This document shows positions 1-8,739 of a stretch of DNA of 64,000 bases, in pieces. Position numbers and translations under genes: made by a program. The notes below the pieces were generated by a model, which was not told the DNA's origin, searched no databases, and was given only the letters and a program-made list of their open reading frames with translations. Source of the DNA: Sulfidibacter corallicola (lineage in GTDB: Bacteria > Acidobacteriota > Holophagae > Acanthopleuribacterales > Acanthopleuribacteraceae); assembly GCF_017498545.1 (NCBI RefSeq), contig NZ_CP071793.1:7205001-7269000 (forward strand), in the 5' to 3' direction. Position 1 is the first letter of the stretch. The number at the start of each line of letters is the position of its first letter.

Positions 1-501
1 GACTACAACAACTACAGCAGCCCACTCCGGGTCCGCTGGGGCAGTACGCTTCGCGATTTGGCCTGGATGCAGGCGAACACCGCCAATTGCGCCCAGTCCT
101 TCGAGAACCGCGATCCGATGTTCGCGGATCCCGATCATTTCGACTTGAGCCTCCAGCCCAACTCCCCGCTGATCGACACCAACATCGAGCACGTCGCCTA
201 CGGCGAGTTTTTCGAACAGTACGGTCGTTCACTGATGTACGACGCCAACAACATGCCGCGTCCGCAGGAAGGCGGTTGGGATATCGGCGCCTTCGAGTAC
301 CGGCCCTTCTGTGCCGTGGCGTGGGCGCTGTGGCATGACCTGGACGCCTACCTCGAGTCGGAGGACCACGATCAAAACGGAAGGATCGATCTCATGGACT
401 ACGTGGCGCAAATCAATGCCTGCACCTCGGAATCTCCTGCGAAGTGGGTTCGCGAACCGGGCCTGAAGGATGAGGATTCCGACAAACGCCGAGGCGGATG
501 A
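1..501 (+). CDS. Secreted choice-of-anchor Q (beta-helix) protein, C-terminal part
   Basis: The reading frame is open from the first base of the window and stops at TGA 499-501, so only the last 166 codons are seen and the start lies upstream. The motif NxxPRPQEGGWDIGAFEY near residues 80-97 is the hallmark C-terminal end of choice-of-anchor Q proteins, which are secreted parallel beta-helix proteins often annotated as right-handed parallel beta-helix or polymorphic outer-membrane-like proteins. The segment before it (SPLIDT) also fits this family. The tail (DHDQNGRIDLMDYVAQIN) resembles a dockerin or EF-hand-like calcium loop. Function beyond a surface or extracellular location cannot be told. 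Confidence 0.75.
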   Translation, partial: DYNNYSSPLRVRWGSTLRDLAWMQANTANCAQSFENRDPMFADPDHFDLSLQPNSPLIDTNIEHVAYGEFFEQYGRSLMYDANNMPRPQEGGWDIGAFEYRPFCAVAWALWHDLDAYLESEDHDQNGRIDLMDYVAQINACTSESPAKWVREPGLKDEDSDKRRGG

Positions 502-654
502 CCGAAACCGTCACCGAGTGATCGAGGTTGAACGTCGCGGTGATTGTTGTCTACGAGCGAACATTTTTTCTCTGGAGAAATTGTGTTGCGCCGTGAATGG
601 GTGGAGAATAGTGGTACGACTTCCAAGCCATCGCATACGACAGGGGAGGCCGCC

Positions 655-2376
655 ATGGTCGGAACCTTTGGAACGCTTGCCCGTGTTCTCTTGCTCGTTC
701 CCGCGCTGTTCGCCGGCGAGGGTCAGGGTGCCATCACCCACTTCATCCCGCACATCGCCACCGGCTGGGAAAACTTCCTGGCGGTCGATAACGTGGGCCC
801 GGCGTCCGCGACGTTCAACCTCACGCTCTTCGACGGAACGGGCACCTGCATCTACAGCCAGGATCAGACGATCGAAGCGCAGCGGTTCGCCTCGTTCTTG
901 CCGCGATCCTTGGCGGCCGATGCCGAGTCGGGCCTCATCCGCACCGACAGTGCCGACCTGCAGTTCCGCATCGCCTATGTGGAGCCGTCCCAAAAAGGCA
1001 CGGCCGAGTTCGTGTTGCCCACCACCACGGCCACCGTTCTCAATTTCAACCTGGGCGTCTATCCCGCGACCTCGGTGCCGCTTACCTGGAAGGGGTTGGC
1101 GCTGATGAACCATGGTGCCGAAGTCGCGCAAACCACCCTGTACGCGCTCGACGGCGCGGGCGCGGTGTTGGGCACCCACGGACTTGGGCTGCAACCCAAC
1201 CAGCGGGTGCGCGGCACGATCGAGAGCTACTTTGCCGGGCTCTCGTTCACCCAAGTGGCCAGGGTGGTGGCCGCATCCGATCAACCGCTGACGGGTCTCA
1301 ACATTTCCGGAAACGGTTTCGCCCAGCTCCTCTTTTCGCTGGCCAGGCCGGGAACTACGGTGCCGGACACCGGTTCCGACGGTCAGAAGCCGGAGACGCT
1401 GCCCGACTTCGCCTCCCTGAACCTGTACCGTGCGGACAGCCCACTCAACCAGCCGATTCCCGGCGATGCCGCGGTCGACCCCGATTCCGAAAACCGCATC
1501 GTCAGTCTCTTGAATGCCGGCGATTTGGTGATTCAGGTCGGTCAGTACTCCGCGCCCGTGTTCATCGCCGATGCGAACACGCCTCGTGTCGATGTGCACC
1601 TGGCCTGCGGCGCGCCCTGGGAGATCGGAGTCGGCACTCTGGAAGACGTGCCGATTCCCGTTTGGGCCGAGCCCGCCGATGATCGCGACGGTGCCGACAA
1701 TCCACCCGTCGACTGTGGCGAGGACTCGGATCAAGACAACCATATGGTGGTTCTCGATCCTGTCGGTCGCTGCGAGTACGGACTGTGGCAGGCGCGCAAG
1801 CATGAGGACGGCACCTGGACCGCCAGTTATGCCGCGGCCATCGGCATGGACAGCGAAGGCATCTATCCCACCGGCATGTCGACTCGCGGCTCCGGTTTCT
1901 CGTTTCTGGGCGGCCTGATCTGGCCCGACGAGTTGCGCGACGGGCGCATTGGGCACGCGCTGGTCTTTTCCTATCCCTTCGCGCGTTCCGGTGGTCCGGT
2001 GTCGCCGGCCACCGACAGCGACGGCACCTCCGACCTGTCCTCGGCCATTCCCGAAGGGGCGCGCCTGCAACTGGACCCCGAACTCGACCTCGACAGCCTC
2101 GATCTCACCGCCTACGAACGAACCATCGCTCGTGCCCTGCAGGAGTACGGCATGTTCTTGGTCGACCAGGGCGGCTCGTCGGGAATCGGGCTGTACGCCA
2201 TCGATCCCAAGAGCGTCCGAACCAATCCCTACAGCGGCCTGCTTCCCGATGAAGATTTCGTCGCACTGGACGGAATCCCCCTGGATCGGTTCCGCCTCCT
2301 GGCGTTACCGGAGCAGGACGCGGATTGGCGGGAAGGATTGGCTTTGCCCGTAAACGATTGTGTGTCGTATCGGTGA
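655..2376 (+). CDS. Secreted protein of unknown function
   Basis: A 573-residue product. An earlier in-frame ATG exists at 544, but ATG 655 has a good Shine-Dalgarno (AGGGGAGG, 642-649) and begins directly with a signal peptide (MVGTFGTLARVLLLVPALFAGEG), so I use it. The N-terminal ~220 residues look like an all-beta domain (HFIPHIATGWENFLAVDNVG; FNLTLFDGTG). The central part carries an Asp-rich DDRDGADNPPVDCGEDSDQD stretch. I recognise no catalytic motif. Its 3' part encodes a conserved-looking alpha/beta segment without a family I can name. Likely exported and possibly surface bound, in line with the upstream beta-helix gene. Confidence 0.7.
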   Translation: MVGTFGTLARVLLLVPALFAGEGQGAITHFIPHIATGWENFLAVDNVGPASATFNLTLFDGTGTCIYSQDQTIEAQRFASFLPRSLAADAESGLIRTDSADLQFRIAYVEPSQKGTAEFVLPTTTATVLNFNLGVYPATSVPLTWKGLALMNHGAEVAQTTLYALDGAGAVLGTHGLGLQPNQRVRGTIESYFAGLSFTQVARVVAASDQPLTGLNISGNGFAQLLFSLARPGTTVPDTGSDGQKPETLPDFASLNLYRADSPLNQPIPGDAAVDPDSENRIVSLLNAGDLVIQVGQYSAPVFIADANTPRVDVHLACGAPWEIGVGTLEDVPIPVWAEPADDRDGADNPPVDCGEDSDQDNHMVVLDPVGRCEYGLWQARKHEDGTWTASYAAAIGMDSEGIYPTGMSTRGSGFSFLGGLIWPDELRDGRIGHALVFSYPFARSGGPVSPATDSDGTSDLSSAIPEGARLQLDPELDLDSLDLTAYERTIARALQEYGMFLVDQGGSSGIGLYAIDPKSVRTNPYSGLLPDEDFVALDGIPLDRFRLLALPEQDADWREGLALPVNDCVSYR

Positions 2377-2608
2377 GTTCCCGGGTGTCGCCTTCGTCGA
2401 AAAGAACTGGATCATTTCATGCGAGATCTTCCGTATTTGGGTCAGAGCATCCACGCAGGACAGCTTGAGCTGTCGTTTTCCCGGTTTCGTCCGTTCCTGG
2501 CTTCGTGGTTTTTTGATTGGATGAGTCGTCACGCTTTGATTTCAATATGAGCGCTCGGACGGGGGAGACCGCCTGGTCCTGGTCGCGTATGGATCTCGCT
2601 GATTTTTG

Positions 2609-2614
2609 GTATGC
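2609..2614 (+). promoter_or_regulatory. Candidate extended -10 promoter element
   Basis: The sequence TTGGTATGCT has a TG-N-like extension and a TATGCT hexamer about 36 bases ahead of the chosen start at 2650. The hexamer position supports the downstream ATG of the next gene rather than the ATG that overlaps this element. No convincing -35 box is visible. Confidence 0.3.
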
Positions 2615-2649
2615 TGCTTCCCATCGACAGGGAAGGGCAGGGGCTTTTC

Positions 2650-3510
2650 ATGCAGTGGAACTTCGCAGCGGCGGTTTTGTTTTCCTTGCTGTTCGCCATG
2701 GTGGCGGTCCTGGTCCATGGCTCGAGGCGGTGGCGCATCCGGACCCGCGCACTCCACGCCCGATTGGAAGCGGCGCGTGCTCCGATCGCGCCGCCGACCG
2801 TGGACTTTGCCGAACTCGAGCCACTACCTCCGCCGGTACAACGTTATTTCCGCGCCGTTTTGCGGGACGGGCAGCCGTTCGTTTCGGCCGTTCGGGCGGA
2901 ACAAACTGGCACCTTCAACACCAGCCAGCAGGTACCCCGGTGGAAACCCTTCACGGCGACCCAGCGCATCACCACCAGGCGTCCGGGTTTTGTCTGGGAC
3001 GCGCGCGTGCGCATGGGTCCGGGGCTCGACGTGCACGTGTGGGACGCCTACCTCGACGGGGAGGGAATCCTGACCGGCAAGGTCTTGGGCCTCGCGACCG
3101 TCGTGCATGTGTCGTCCTGCCAGGCGTTGGCCGAAGGCGAGCTGATGCGCTATTTCGGTGAAGCGACCTGGTATCCCACCGCCTTGTTGCCCAGTCAGGG
3201 GGTGCGGTGGCAGGCCGTCGACGAGAGGTCCGCCAAGGCGATCCTGCGCGATGGCGACATCGAGTTGACCATGCTGTTTCGGTTCGACGAGCGGGACTTG
3301 ATCGAGTCGTTTTATGTCACCTCTCGTGGCCGCACCGTCGGGGACCGGGTGGTGGCCACCCCTTGGGAGGGTCGCTACGGCCGTTACGAGCGGCACGGCG
3401 GCATGCTCGTCCCCATCGAGGGCGAAGTGCGTTGGCTGCCGCCCGATGGGCCGCCCTTTCCCTATTGGCGCGGGCGCCTCGCCCGGCTCGAGTACCAGTT
3501 CGCCACCTGA
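2650..3510 (+). CDS. DUF6544/DUF6920-like membrane-anchored protein
   Basis: A 286-residue protein. ATG 2650 follows a purine-rich ribosome binding site (GGAAGGGCAGGGG, 2631-2643). A further in-frame ATG at 2611 overlaps a candidate promoter. Residues 1-20 form one transmembrane segment, followed by a basic stretch (RRWRIRTR). The rest has features I associate with the DUF6544/6920 family: LPPPVQRYFRAVL, a WKPFTATQ region, a DGEGILTGKVLG segment and the FDERDLIESF motif. Members are of unknown biochemical function. It converges on the two-component regulator gene at 3518 with only 7 bases between stops. Confidence 0.75.
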   Translation: MQWNFAAAVLFSLLFAMVAVLVHGSRRWRIRTRALHARLEAARAPIAPPTVDFAELEPLPPPVQRYFRAVLRDGQPFVSAVRAEQTGTFNTSQQVPRWKPFTATQRITTRRPGFVWDARVRMGPGLDVHVWDAYLDGEGILTGKVLGLATVVHVSSCQALAEGELMRYFGEATWYPTALLPSQGVRWQAVDERSAKAILRDGDIELTMLFRFDERDLIESFYVTSRGRTVGDRVVATPWEGRYGRYERHGGMLVPIEGEVRWLPPDGPPFPYWRGRLARLEYQFAT

Positions 3511-3517
3511 TCGGTAT

Positions 3518-4249
3518 TCACTTGCGAAACGCCGGGTGCGCCGCCAGTGCCGCCCGCCGCGTGCGACTCATCTTCAGATGGTGACCGCCGTGCAGGGTAA
3601 CCCGATAGTCGCCGGAGCCGTTGGGAGTCACGGCTTCGATGCGACCCACGTTGACCAACGTACTGCGATGGATGCGCAGGAACAGGTCCGGGTCCAGTTT
3701 GTGCGTCATGTTGGTCAGGGTCTCGCGGATCACGTAGGTTTTCTCGGCCGTGTGGACCTGGACACAGTAATCCGCCGCCTCCACCCACTCGATATCGTCC
3801 ATCGCCAGGAAGATCGTACGGCTGCCGTCCTTGAGGTACAGCCGCCTGCGCGAAGGGCTCCCTCCGTCCCGCAGCCGAACCTGCTCCTTGGCGCGGGCGA
3901 GGGCTTCGTGAAAGCGCGTGTCGCGGTAGGGCTTCAGCACGTAGTCCAGGGCGCGCTGCTCGAAGGCCTGGACCGCATAGTCACTGTAGGCCGTCACGAA
4001 CACCACCACCGGCGGTGTCACACCCAGCGCTTCCAGATCGTCGAGCACCGCGAAGCCGCTTTTTTCCGGCATCTGGATATCCAGGAACAGGATATCCGGT
4101 CGGTTGACGGCGATTTCGGGAGCGGCGCGGCGACCGTCGGCACATGTCGCGATCAAATCCACTTCGGGATCGTCGGCCAACAGGAGTGCGATCCCTTCAC
4201 GGGCGAGGGGTTCGTCGTCGACGACCATGGCCGTGTAGTTTCGTCTCAT
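3518..4249 (-). CDS. LytTR-family response regulator
   Basis: A 243-residue regulator. The receiver domain (about 1-120) has the acidic pair D11-D12, phospho-acceptor D57 in LFLDIQMP, the T/S site in FVTAYSD and the conserved K in LDYVLKPY. The C-terminal half is a LytTR DNA-binding domain (DDIEWVEAADYCVQVHT; FLRIHRSTLVNV; LHGGHHLKMSRT). The start ATG overlaps the stop of the upstream kinase gene (ATGA), so the two are translationally coupled. The LytTR family controls exported factors and cell-wall functions in other bacteria. The target here is not visible. Confidence 0.93.
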   Translation of the reverse strand: MRRNYTAMVVDDEPLAREGIALLLADDPEVDLIATCADGRRAAPEIAVNRPDILFLDIQMPEKSGFAVLDDLEALGVTPPVVVFVTAYSDYAVQAFEQRALDYVLKPYRDTRFHEALARAKEQVRLRDGGSPSRRRLYLKDGSRTIFLAMDDIEWVEAADYCVQVHTAEKTYVIRETLTNMTHKLDPDLFLRIHRSTLVNVGRIEAVTPNGSGDYRVTLHGGHHLKMSRTRRAALAAHPAFRK

Positions 4250-5328
4250 GAGGTCACCGGAAGAATCAGGGTGGCTTTGGCGCCACCGCCCTGCCGTCGC
4301 TCCAACCGGAGCGAGGCGGCGGTGCCGTGGCGTTCGGCGAGGCGTTTGTGGGTGTTGCCGAGGCCCAGTCCCTCGGCGATCGTATCCGGGGGGCCAGGTC
4401 CGTCGTCTTCCACCGTCAACACCAGCGAGGGTCGTTCCAGGGCGGCCGAGAGCCGAATGGTGCCGGCATCGGCCGAAGCGGCGATGCCGTGGCGAATGGC
4501 GTTCTCCACCAAGGGTTGCAGAATGAGGGAGGGCACCGGATGCGTGAGCGCGGCCGTGTCGATGTCTTCCTCCAGCCGGAGCCGATCGCCGAAACGGACC
4601 TTTTCGATGTCCAGGTAGGTGCGGTTGAAGGTCAACTCCTCGGCCAGCGGAATGTCGGGGGTATTGGTCCGTTCCAGGACGAATCGGAGCAGGTCGGCCA
4701 GGCCGTTGATCATTTCCACCGCCGCAGCGATGTGTCGCTTGCGCACGAGCACGGCCAGGGCGCTGAGCGTGTTGAACAGAAAATGGGGCTGCAACTGCAT
4801 GCGCAACGATTGTAGCCGGGCCCGCACCAGTTGGGTTTCCAGGCGTTCGGCCCGCACCTCGTTCGACCGCATGGCACCGTAATAGGCGTGGGCGTGCCCG
4901 GCCCCGATGACCGCCCAGTAGATCATGAAGTACCAGTGGAACAGGTCGCGCATCAGCCAGGCGAAATTCACGTAAAAGCTCGTCGGTCCACTGGCGGTGA
5001 AGGTGAAGAAGAGGCCGTACAGGGCCAGGTTGGCGGGCACGATCACCAGGCTGTGCAGCAGGTGGATGGCGAAGGCGCGCCAGCGTTTCGGACCCGTCAA
5101 CGGGTGCCTGGCCACCACTCTGAACACGTAGGGCGTCAGCGGCACCCACGCGTACCAGACCAACAGTTGAAAACACAAGATGGCGAGGAAGAACGACCCG
5201 TCGTGGCTGTCGATGCGCGTGAAGAACAGGTGGATCGTGTTGAGGACGGCCGGCACGCTCCAGACCCCGAACAGAAGCGACACCGGAAGTGCGGTGGGCC
5301 GGGGTTCGGTTTCGAAAGGTGCCGACAT
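4246..5328 (-). CDS. LytS-type sensor histidine kinase (His_kinase family)
   Basis: A 360-residue membrane kinase. The longer upstream open frame has no ribosome binding site and crosses the next gene, so I start at ATG 5328 (MSAPFETEPRP) behind GGAG. Four hydrophobic segments lie in residues ~15-150, then a coiled coil, then the LytS/YehU-type phosphoacceptor QPHFLFNTL with H182. The ATPase part has the N-box LVENAIRHGI and the G-box DDGPGP plus GLGLGNTHKRL. No separate sensor domain is seen, so sensing is probably intramembrane. It forms an operon with the overlapping LytTR regulator. Confidence 0.93.
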   Translation of the reverse strand: MSAPFETEPRPTALPVSLLFGVWSVPAVLNTIHLFFTRIDSHDGSFFLAILCFQLLVWYAWVPLTPYVFRVVARHPLTGPKRWRAFAIHLLHSLVIVPANLALYGLFFTFTASGPTSFYVNFAWLMRDLFHWYFMIYWAVIGAGHAHAYYGAMRSNEVRAERLETQLVRARLQSLRMQLQPHFLFNTLSALAVLVRKRHIAAAVEMINGLADLLRFVLERTNTPDIPLAEELTFNRTYLDIEKVRFGDRLRLEEDIDTAALTHPVPSLILQPLVENAIRHGIAASADAGTIRLSAALERPSLVLTVEDDGPGPPDTIAEGLGLGNTHKRLAERHGTAASLRLERRQGGGAKATLILPVTS

Positions 5329-5366
5329 GGCGGGCTCCGTGTGTGGACCCGATGAATCCAGGAGAC

Positions 5367-5810
5367 TCAAGGGGCGCTTGCCACGTCGAGGTTCTCGAGG
5401 AATTCGATGGGTTCGTAGGAAATCGGCAGGGTGTGCATCAAGTTGCCCTTGGCGTCCAACAGGAGCAGGGCCGGCGGTGCTTGGATATCGAAGTGCTCGC
5501 GGAATCGCTTGCCTTCGACCGATCCGAACTCGATTCGAGTGTACACGAAATCGTTGTTGAGACGTTGGCGAATGCGGTCTTCGGCGTAGACCTCCTTGTT
5601 GAGGGCTCGGCAGTTCGGGCACCAGATCGCCGACACGTCGGCCAGCACGTATTTCGATTCGGCCGCGGCTTCGCGATAGGCTTCTTCGAGACTGTGGTGA
5701 TGCAGGCCGGTACTGGCCACGGCATGGCGACCCAAGATGAATTGGGAGGCGACCAGGCCCGCGATGAGCAGCAGGAACAGGGCTCCCGCGATCAGGATCT
5801 TCTTCGGCAT
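5367..5810 (-). CDS. Membrane-anchored thioredoxin-fold protein
   Basis: 147 residues. ATG 5810 (MPKKILIAG) has a good site (GAGAGGTG, 6 bases spacing). An in-frame GTG three codons upstream lacks spacing. Residues 4-25 are a transmembrane or signal anchor. The body has the redox motif SAIWCPNCRALNKEV, a CxxC, and the cis-Pro region QAPPALLLLDAKG, fitting thioredoxin_7/DsbD-gamma-like proteins facing the periplasm. It probably reduces or transfers electrons to exported proteins. The gene upstream in the same operon (12 bases away) encodes an exported NTF2-like protein. Confidence 0.85.
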   Translation of the reverse strand: MPKKILIAGALFLLLIAGLVASQFILGRHAVASTGLHHHSLEEAYREAAAESKYVLADVSAIWCPNCRALNKEVYAEDRIRQRLNNDFVYTRIEFGSVEGKRFREHFDIQAPPALLLLDAKGNLMHTLPISYEPIEFLENLDVASAP

Positions 5811-5822
5811 GGCGGTCACCTC

Positions 5823-6260
5823 TCAGTGTTTGGCGGCGGTGTTGGGGGAAAGGTGGATGGTGACGGACACGATCTTCCAGGCGCCGCCCTCTTTCATGAG
5901 CGTGACGTAGTTGCTGAAAATCATGGTGTCCGAAGTGATTACCAGACGGGCCAGGGCGGTGTTCCGATACAGCTCCAGATTGGGTACTTCGAACTGGCGG
6001 TTCTGGCCGCCGATTTCGCCCTTGGTCAGCAGTGCCTGGTATTGGTCGCGGTCGACCGCACGCACGCCTTCTCCGGTATGGAAGAATTGAACGGCGCGAG
6101 GGTGCAGGGCTTTGCCCGCGAGTTCGGCGTCGCGGAGATCTCCCGAGAGTACGTAGTTCGAAAGCGTTTTGCGAATCGCGTCCTGGTCCGTTCGGTCGTC
6201 GGCAAGGCCGGGAAACGCGGCGAGAAACAGCAGGGTGAGCGTGAATGAAACTGTTCGCAT
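5823..6260 (-). CDS. Exported NTF2-like (lumazine-binding/SnoaL-like) protein
   Basis: 145 residues from ATG 6260, which has a strong AAGGAG at the right spacing. A signal peptide (MRTVSFTLTLLFLAAFPGLA) ends near residue 20. The mature part begins DQDAIRKTLSNYVLSG and contains LHPRAVQFF, DRDQYQALL and WKIVSVTIH, the pattern of putative lumazine-binding (Lumazine_bd_2) proteins of the NTF2 superfamily. No catalytic role can be assigned. It is the first gene of a two-gene unit with the thioredoxin-fold gene. Confidence 0.75.
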   Translation of the reverse strand: MRTVSFTLTLLFLAAFPGLADDRTDQDAIRKTLSNYVLSGDLRDAELAGKALHPRAVQFFHTGEGVRAVDRDQYQALLTKGEIGGQNRQFEVPNLELYRNTALARLVITSDTMIFSNYVTLMKEGGAWKIVSVTIHLSPNTAAKH

Positions 6261-6439
6261 GGGGACTCCTTGGGTCCGTCGATCCCGCATACCATGGGAA
6301 CGCGGCGATGACGGTGCTTGGTTTTTCGACCATGTGGGTCGGTGTCCCCAGCATACGGAGCCTTGTAAACGGTTGCCGGGCTGTTGCAGCCAACCGCAGC
6401 AGGGTGCCGCAAACCGTTCACGAACGATTCTTGGAACTG

Positions 6440-7470
6440 TCCACTAAAAACACGAAAGGACACGAAATGGAAACGCCCGAGAGGGCTTTCTTGGTGATGC
6501 GGACGCCTCTCCGAGAGGTATGCGGAACTTATATTGTCGTTTCTCAGTGGGTCAAACCAGAAAAGTTGTGGATGTTCGCCGAGTTGGGTCGAGGTTTTTC
6601 GTGTTTTTTCGTGTATTTAGTGGACAAAACACGAAAGGACACGAAATGGAAACGCCCGAGAGGGCTTTCTTGGTGATGCGGACGCGTCTCCGAGAGGTAT
6701 GGGGAACTTATATTGTAGTTTCTCAGTGGGTCAAACCAGAAAAGTTGTGGATGTTCGCCGAGTTGGGTCGAGGTTTTTCGTGTTTTTTCGTGTATTTAGT
6801 GGACAAAACACGAAAGGCCGCGAAATGGAAACGCCCGAGAGGGCTTTCTTGGTGATGCGGACGCCTCTCCGAGAGGTATGCGGAACTTATATTGTTGTTT
6901 CTCTCCTGAAACAAAGTGGTGCATTCAACCTGAGCTGGGTCTTGCCGTCGTCAAATCTTGATCAGGAAGCCAGGAATGAACGAAACCAGGAAAAACAGGA
7001 CCATGATGTGACCCCAAATGCCGATCCTTTCCTGGTTTTCGATGTTCATGGGTTCCTGCTTAATTTTTCGGATGAACGGCCCATGGCCCTTCGCCAGAAA
7101 CCAGGTTTGCTGTTTCTTTCTCGAAATCGAGCGGGTATGCCCGCCGGTGCGTGGCTCTTATGTAACAAACCCTGTAAAGATCGAAGATAAAGCTGAAAAC
7201 CTAAACAGGTGGATGTGCGGGGCGTTCGTCGAAAAATGTCGGCCCGGCGCCCTGGGCGGCGACTCAGTGGGCCAAACCTGAAAAGTTGTGGATGTTCGCC
7301 GAGTTGGCTCGAGGTTTTTCGTGTTTTTTCGTGTATTTAGTGGACAAAACACGAAAGGCCACGAAATGGAAACGCCCGAGAGGGCTTTCTTGCTGACGGG
7401 GACGCCTCTTCGAGAGGCATGCGGAACTTATTTTGTTGTTTCTCAGCCGGTTAAACCTGGAAATTAAGGA
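6440..7470. repeat. 179-bp tandem repeat array (R1) interrupted by a 360-bp repeat (R2)
   Basis: Identical landmarks (CACGAAAGG...AACGCCCGAGAGG) start at 6451, 6630 and 6809, an exact 179-base period. A further unit resumes at about 7263 with the landmark at 7350. Units differ by only a few bases. The third unit stops at 6903 in TTTCTC and continues at 7263 with CTCAGTGGG, so about 360 bases are inserted. Each unit carries the motif CGTGTTTTTTCGTGTATTT-AGTGGACA that recurs in most intergenic regions here. No supported gene lies inside. Open frames in the repeat have no ribosome binding sites. Confidence 0.9.
6903..7262 (+). repeat. Dispersed repeat R2, copy 1
   Basis: From CCTGAAACAAAGTGGTGCAT to the GCCCTGGGCGGC end, this block is about 90 percent identical by eye to 24567-24919. 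It splits a unit of the 179-bp array, with CTC present on both sides, which suggests that the element moved or was copied into the array after the array formed. Confidence 0.85.
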
Positions 7471-7601
7471 TATTTGCCGAGGTGGCTCGAGGCGTGCCCA
7501 CCGTTCCGAGCATTCGCGTGGTTGGTGGGCTGTATTTCTTTCCGTTGTGGGAACCCTGTGTTAGGTTGCGGATGAATGAACGGAGAGGTAGGAGCGTGGC
7601 C

Positions 7602-8627
7602 ATGAAGGTATTGGTGACCGGCAGCGCCGGGCATTTGGGGGAAGCACTGGTTCGAACGTTGAGAGCACGGGGCGAAGAGGTCGTTTCCATCGACTTGCTC
7701 GAATCGCCCTACACCTCGCACGTGGGCTCGATAACCGATCGGTCCTTCGTGGCCCACTGCATGCGCGGGGTCGAGGTCGTCATCCACGCCGCGACGCTGC
7801 ACAAACCCCATGTTGCCACCCACAGCCGCCAGGACTTCGTGGACACCAACGTCACCGGGACGCTTCACCTGTTGGAGGAGGCGCGCGCCGTCGGGGTATC
7901 CGCCTTCATCTTCACCAGCACCACGAGTACCTTCGGCCACGCGATGAAGCCCTCGCCGGGGGATCCGGCCATTTGGGTCACCGAAGCGGTGGTGCCCCAG
8001 CCGAAGAACATCTACGGCATCACCAAACTGGCCGCGGAGAATCTCTGCAAGCTGTTTCACGATCTCTATCGCATGCCCTGCCTGGTCCTTCGCACATCGC
8101 GGTTCTTCCCCGAGGACGACGACAACCAGTCCGTGCGCAGCACCTACGACGGCACCAACGCCAAAGTGAACGAGTTCCTGTACCGTCGCGTGGATGTCGA
8201 GGACGCCGTCACGGCCCATTTGCTGGCGATCGAACGGGCACCGGCCCTTGGATTCGATCGTTTCATCATCAGCGCGACCACCCCTTTTTCACGGGAGGAC
8301 CTCGACCTGTTGGGACGCGATGCCGCCAAAGTCGCCGCCCGCTACGTCGATTTCGAATCCGAGTACGCCGAGCGCGGTTGGCGCATGTTCCCGACCATCG
8401 ACCGCGTGTACGTCAACGACCGTGCGAGATCCCGACTCGGCTGGCGGCCGAAATACGACTTCGCGACGGTCGTGGCGCGTCTGGAATCGGGCGAAGATCC
8501 CCTGAGCCCGCTAGCAGCAATGGTGGGCACCAAAGGCTATCACGCCAAGGAATTCGCAGAAGGCCCCTATCCGGTGGACGAGTCACACGGTGATGGTGAC
8601 GTCGGGCGTGGGTTCCCCGATCCTTGA
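7602..8627 (+). CDS. NAD-dependent epimerase/dehydratase (extended SDR)
   Basis: 341 residues. ATG 7602 lies 7 bases after GGTAGGAG. The open frame extends further up but without a start signal. The Rossmann motif TGSAGHLG (GxxGxxG, residues 6-13) binds NAD(P). D60-like acidic residues follow, and YGITK supplies the catalytic Tyr and Lys with TSTTST as the Ser strand. It fits sugar-nucleotide or sterol-type epimerases. Substrate is not readable. It stands alone between the repeat array and the convergent cysK gene. Confidence 0.88.
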   Translation: MKVLVTGSAGHLGEALVRTLRARGEEVVSIDLLESPYTSHVGSITDRSFVAHCMRGVEVVIHAATLHKPHVATHSRQDFVDTNVTGTLHLLEEARAVGVSAFIFTSTTSTFGHAMKPSPGDPAIWVTEAVVPQPKNIYGITKLAAENLCKLFHDLYRMPCLVLRTSRFFPEDDDNQSVRSTYDGTNAKVNEFLYRRVDVEDAVTAHLLAIERAPALGFDRFIISATTPFSREDLDLLGRDAAKVAARYVDFESEYAERGWRMFPTIDRVYVNDRARSRLGWRPKYDFATVVARLESGEDPLSPLAAMVGTKGYHAKEFAEGPYPVDESHGDGDVGRGFPDP

Positions 8628-8684
8628 ACACGGACTCGGGAACCTGGGTCGAGATGCCGGGTTCCATGGGCGTACCGGTGAATA

Positions 8685-8708
8685 GGTCTCCCCCACGTGG
8701 GGAAGACC
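8685..8708. terminator. Palindromic stem-loop between convergent genes
   Basis: A 24-base near-perfect palindrome (GGTCTCCCCC ACGTGGGGAAGACC, one mismatch pair) sits between the stops of the epimerase and cysK genes. There is no strong T tract, so it could be a bidirectional stem-loop that ends or protects both transcripts. Confidence 0.45.
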
Positions 8709-8739
8709 CATATTCTGTCATTGGACCGGCTGGGGAGAG

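Noticed and set aside
511-2070. A 519-codon minus-strand open frame opposite the secreted protein gene
   Set aside because: Only one strand has a signal peptide and ribosome binding site, the plus strand.
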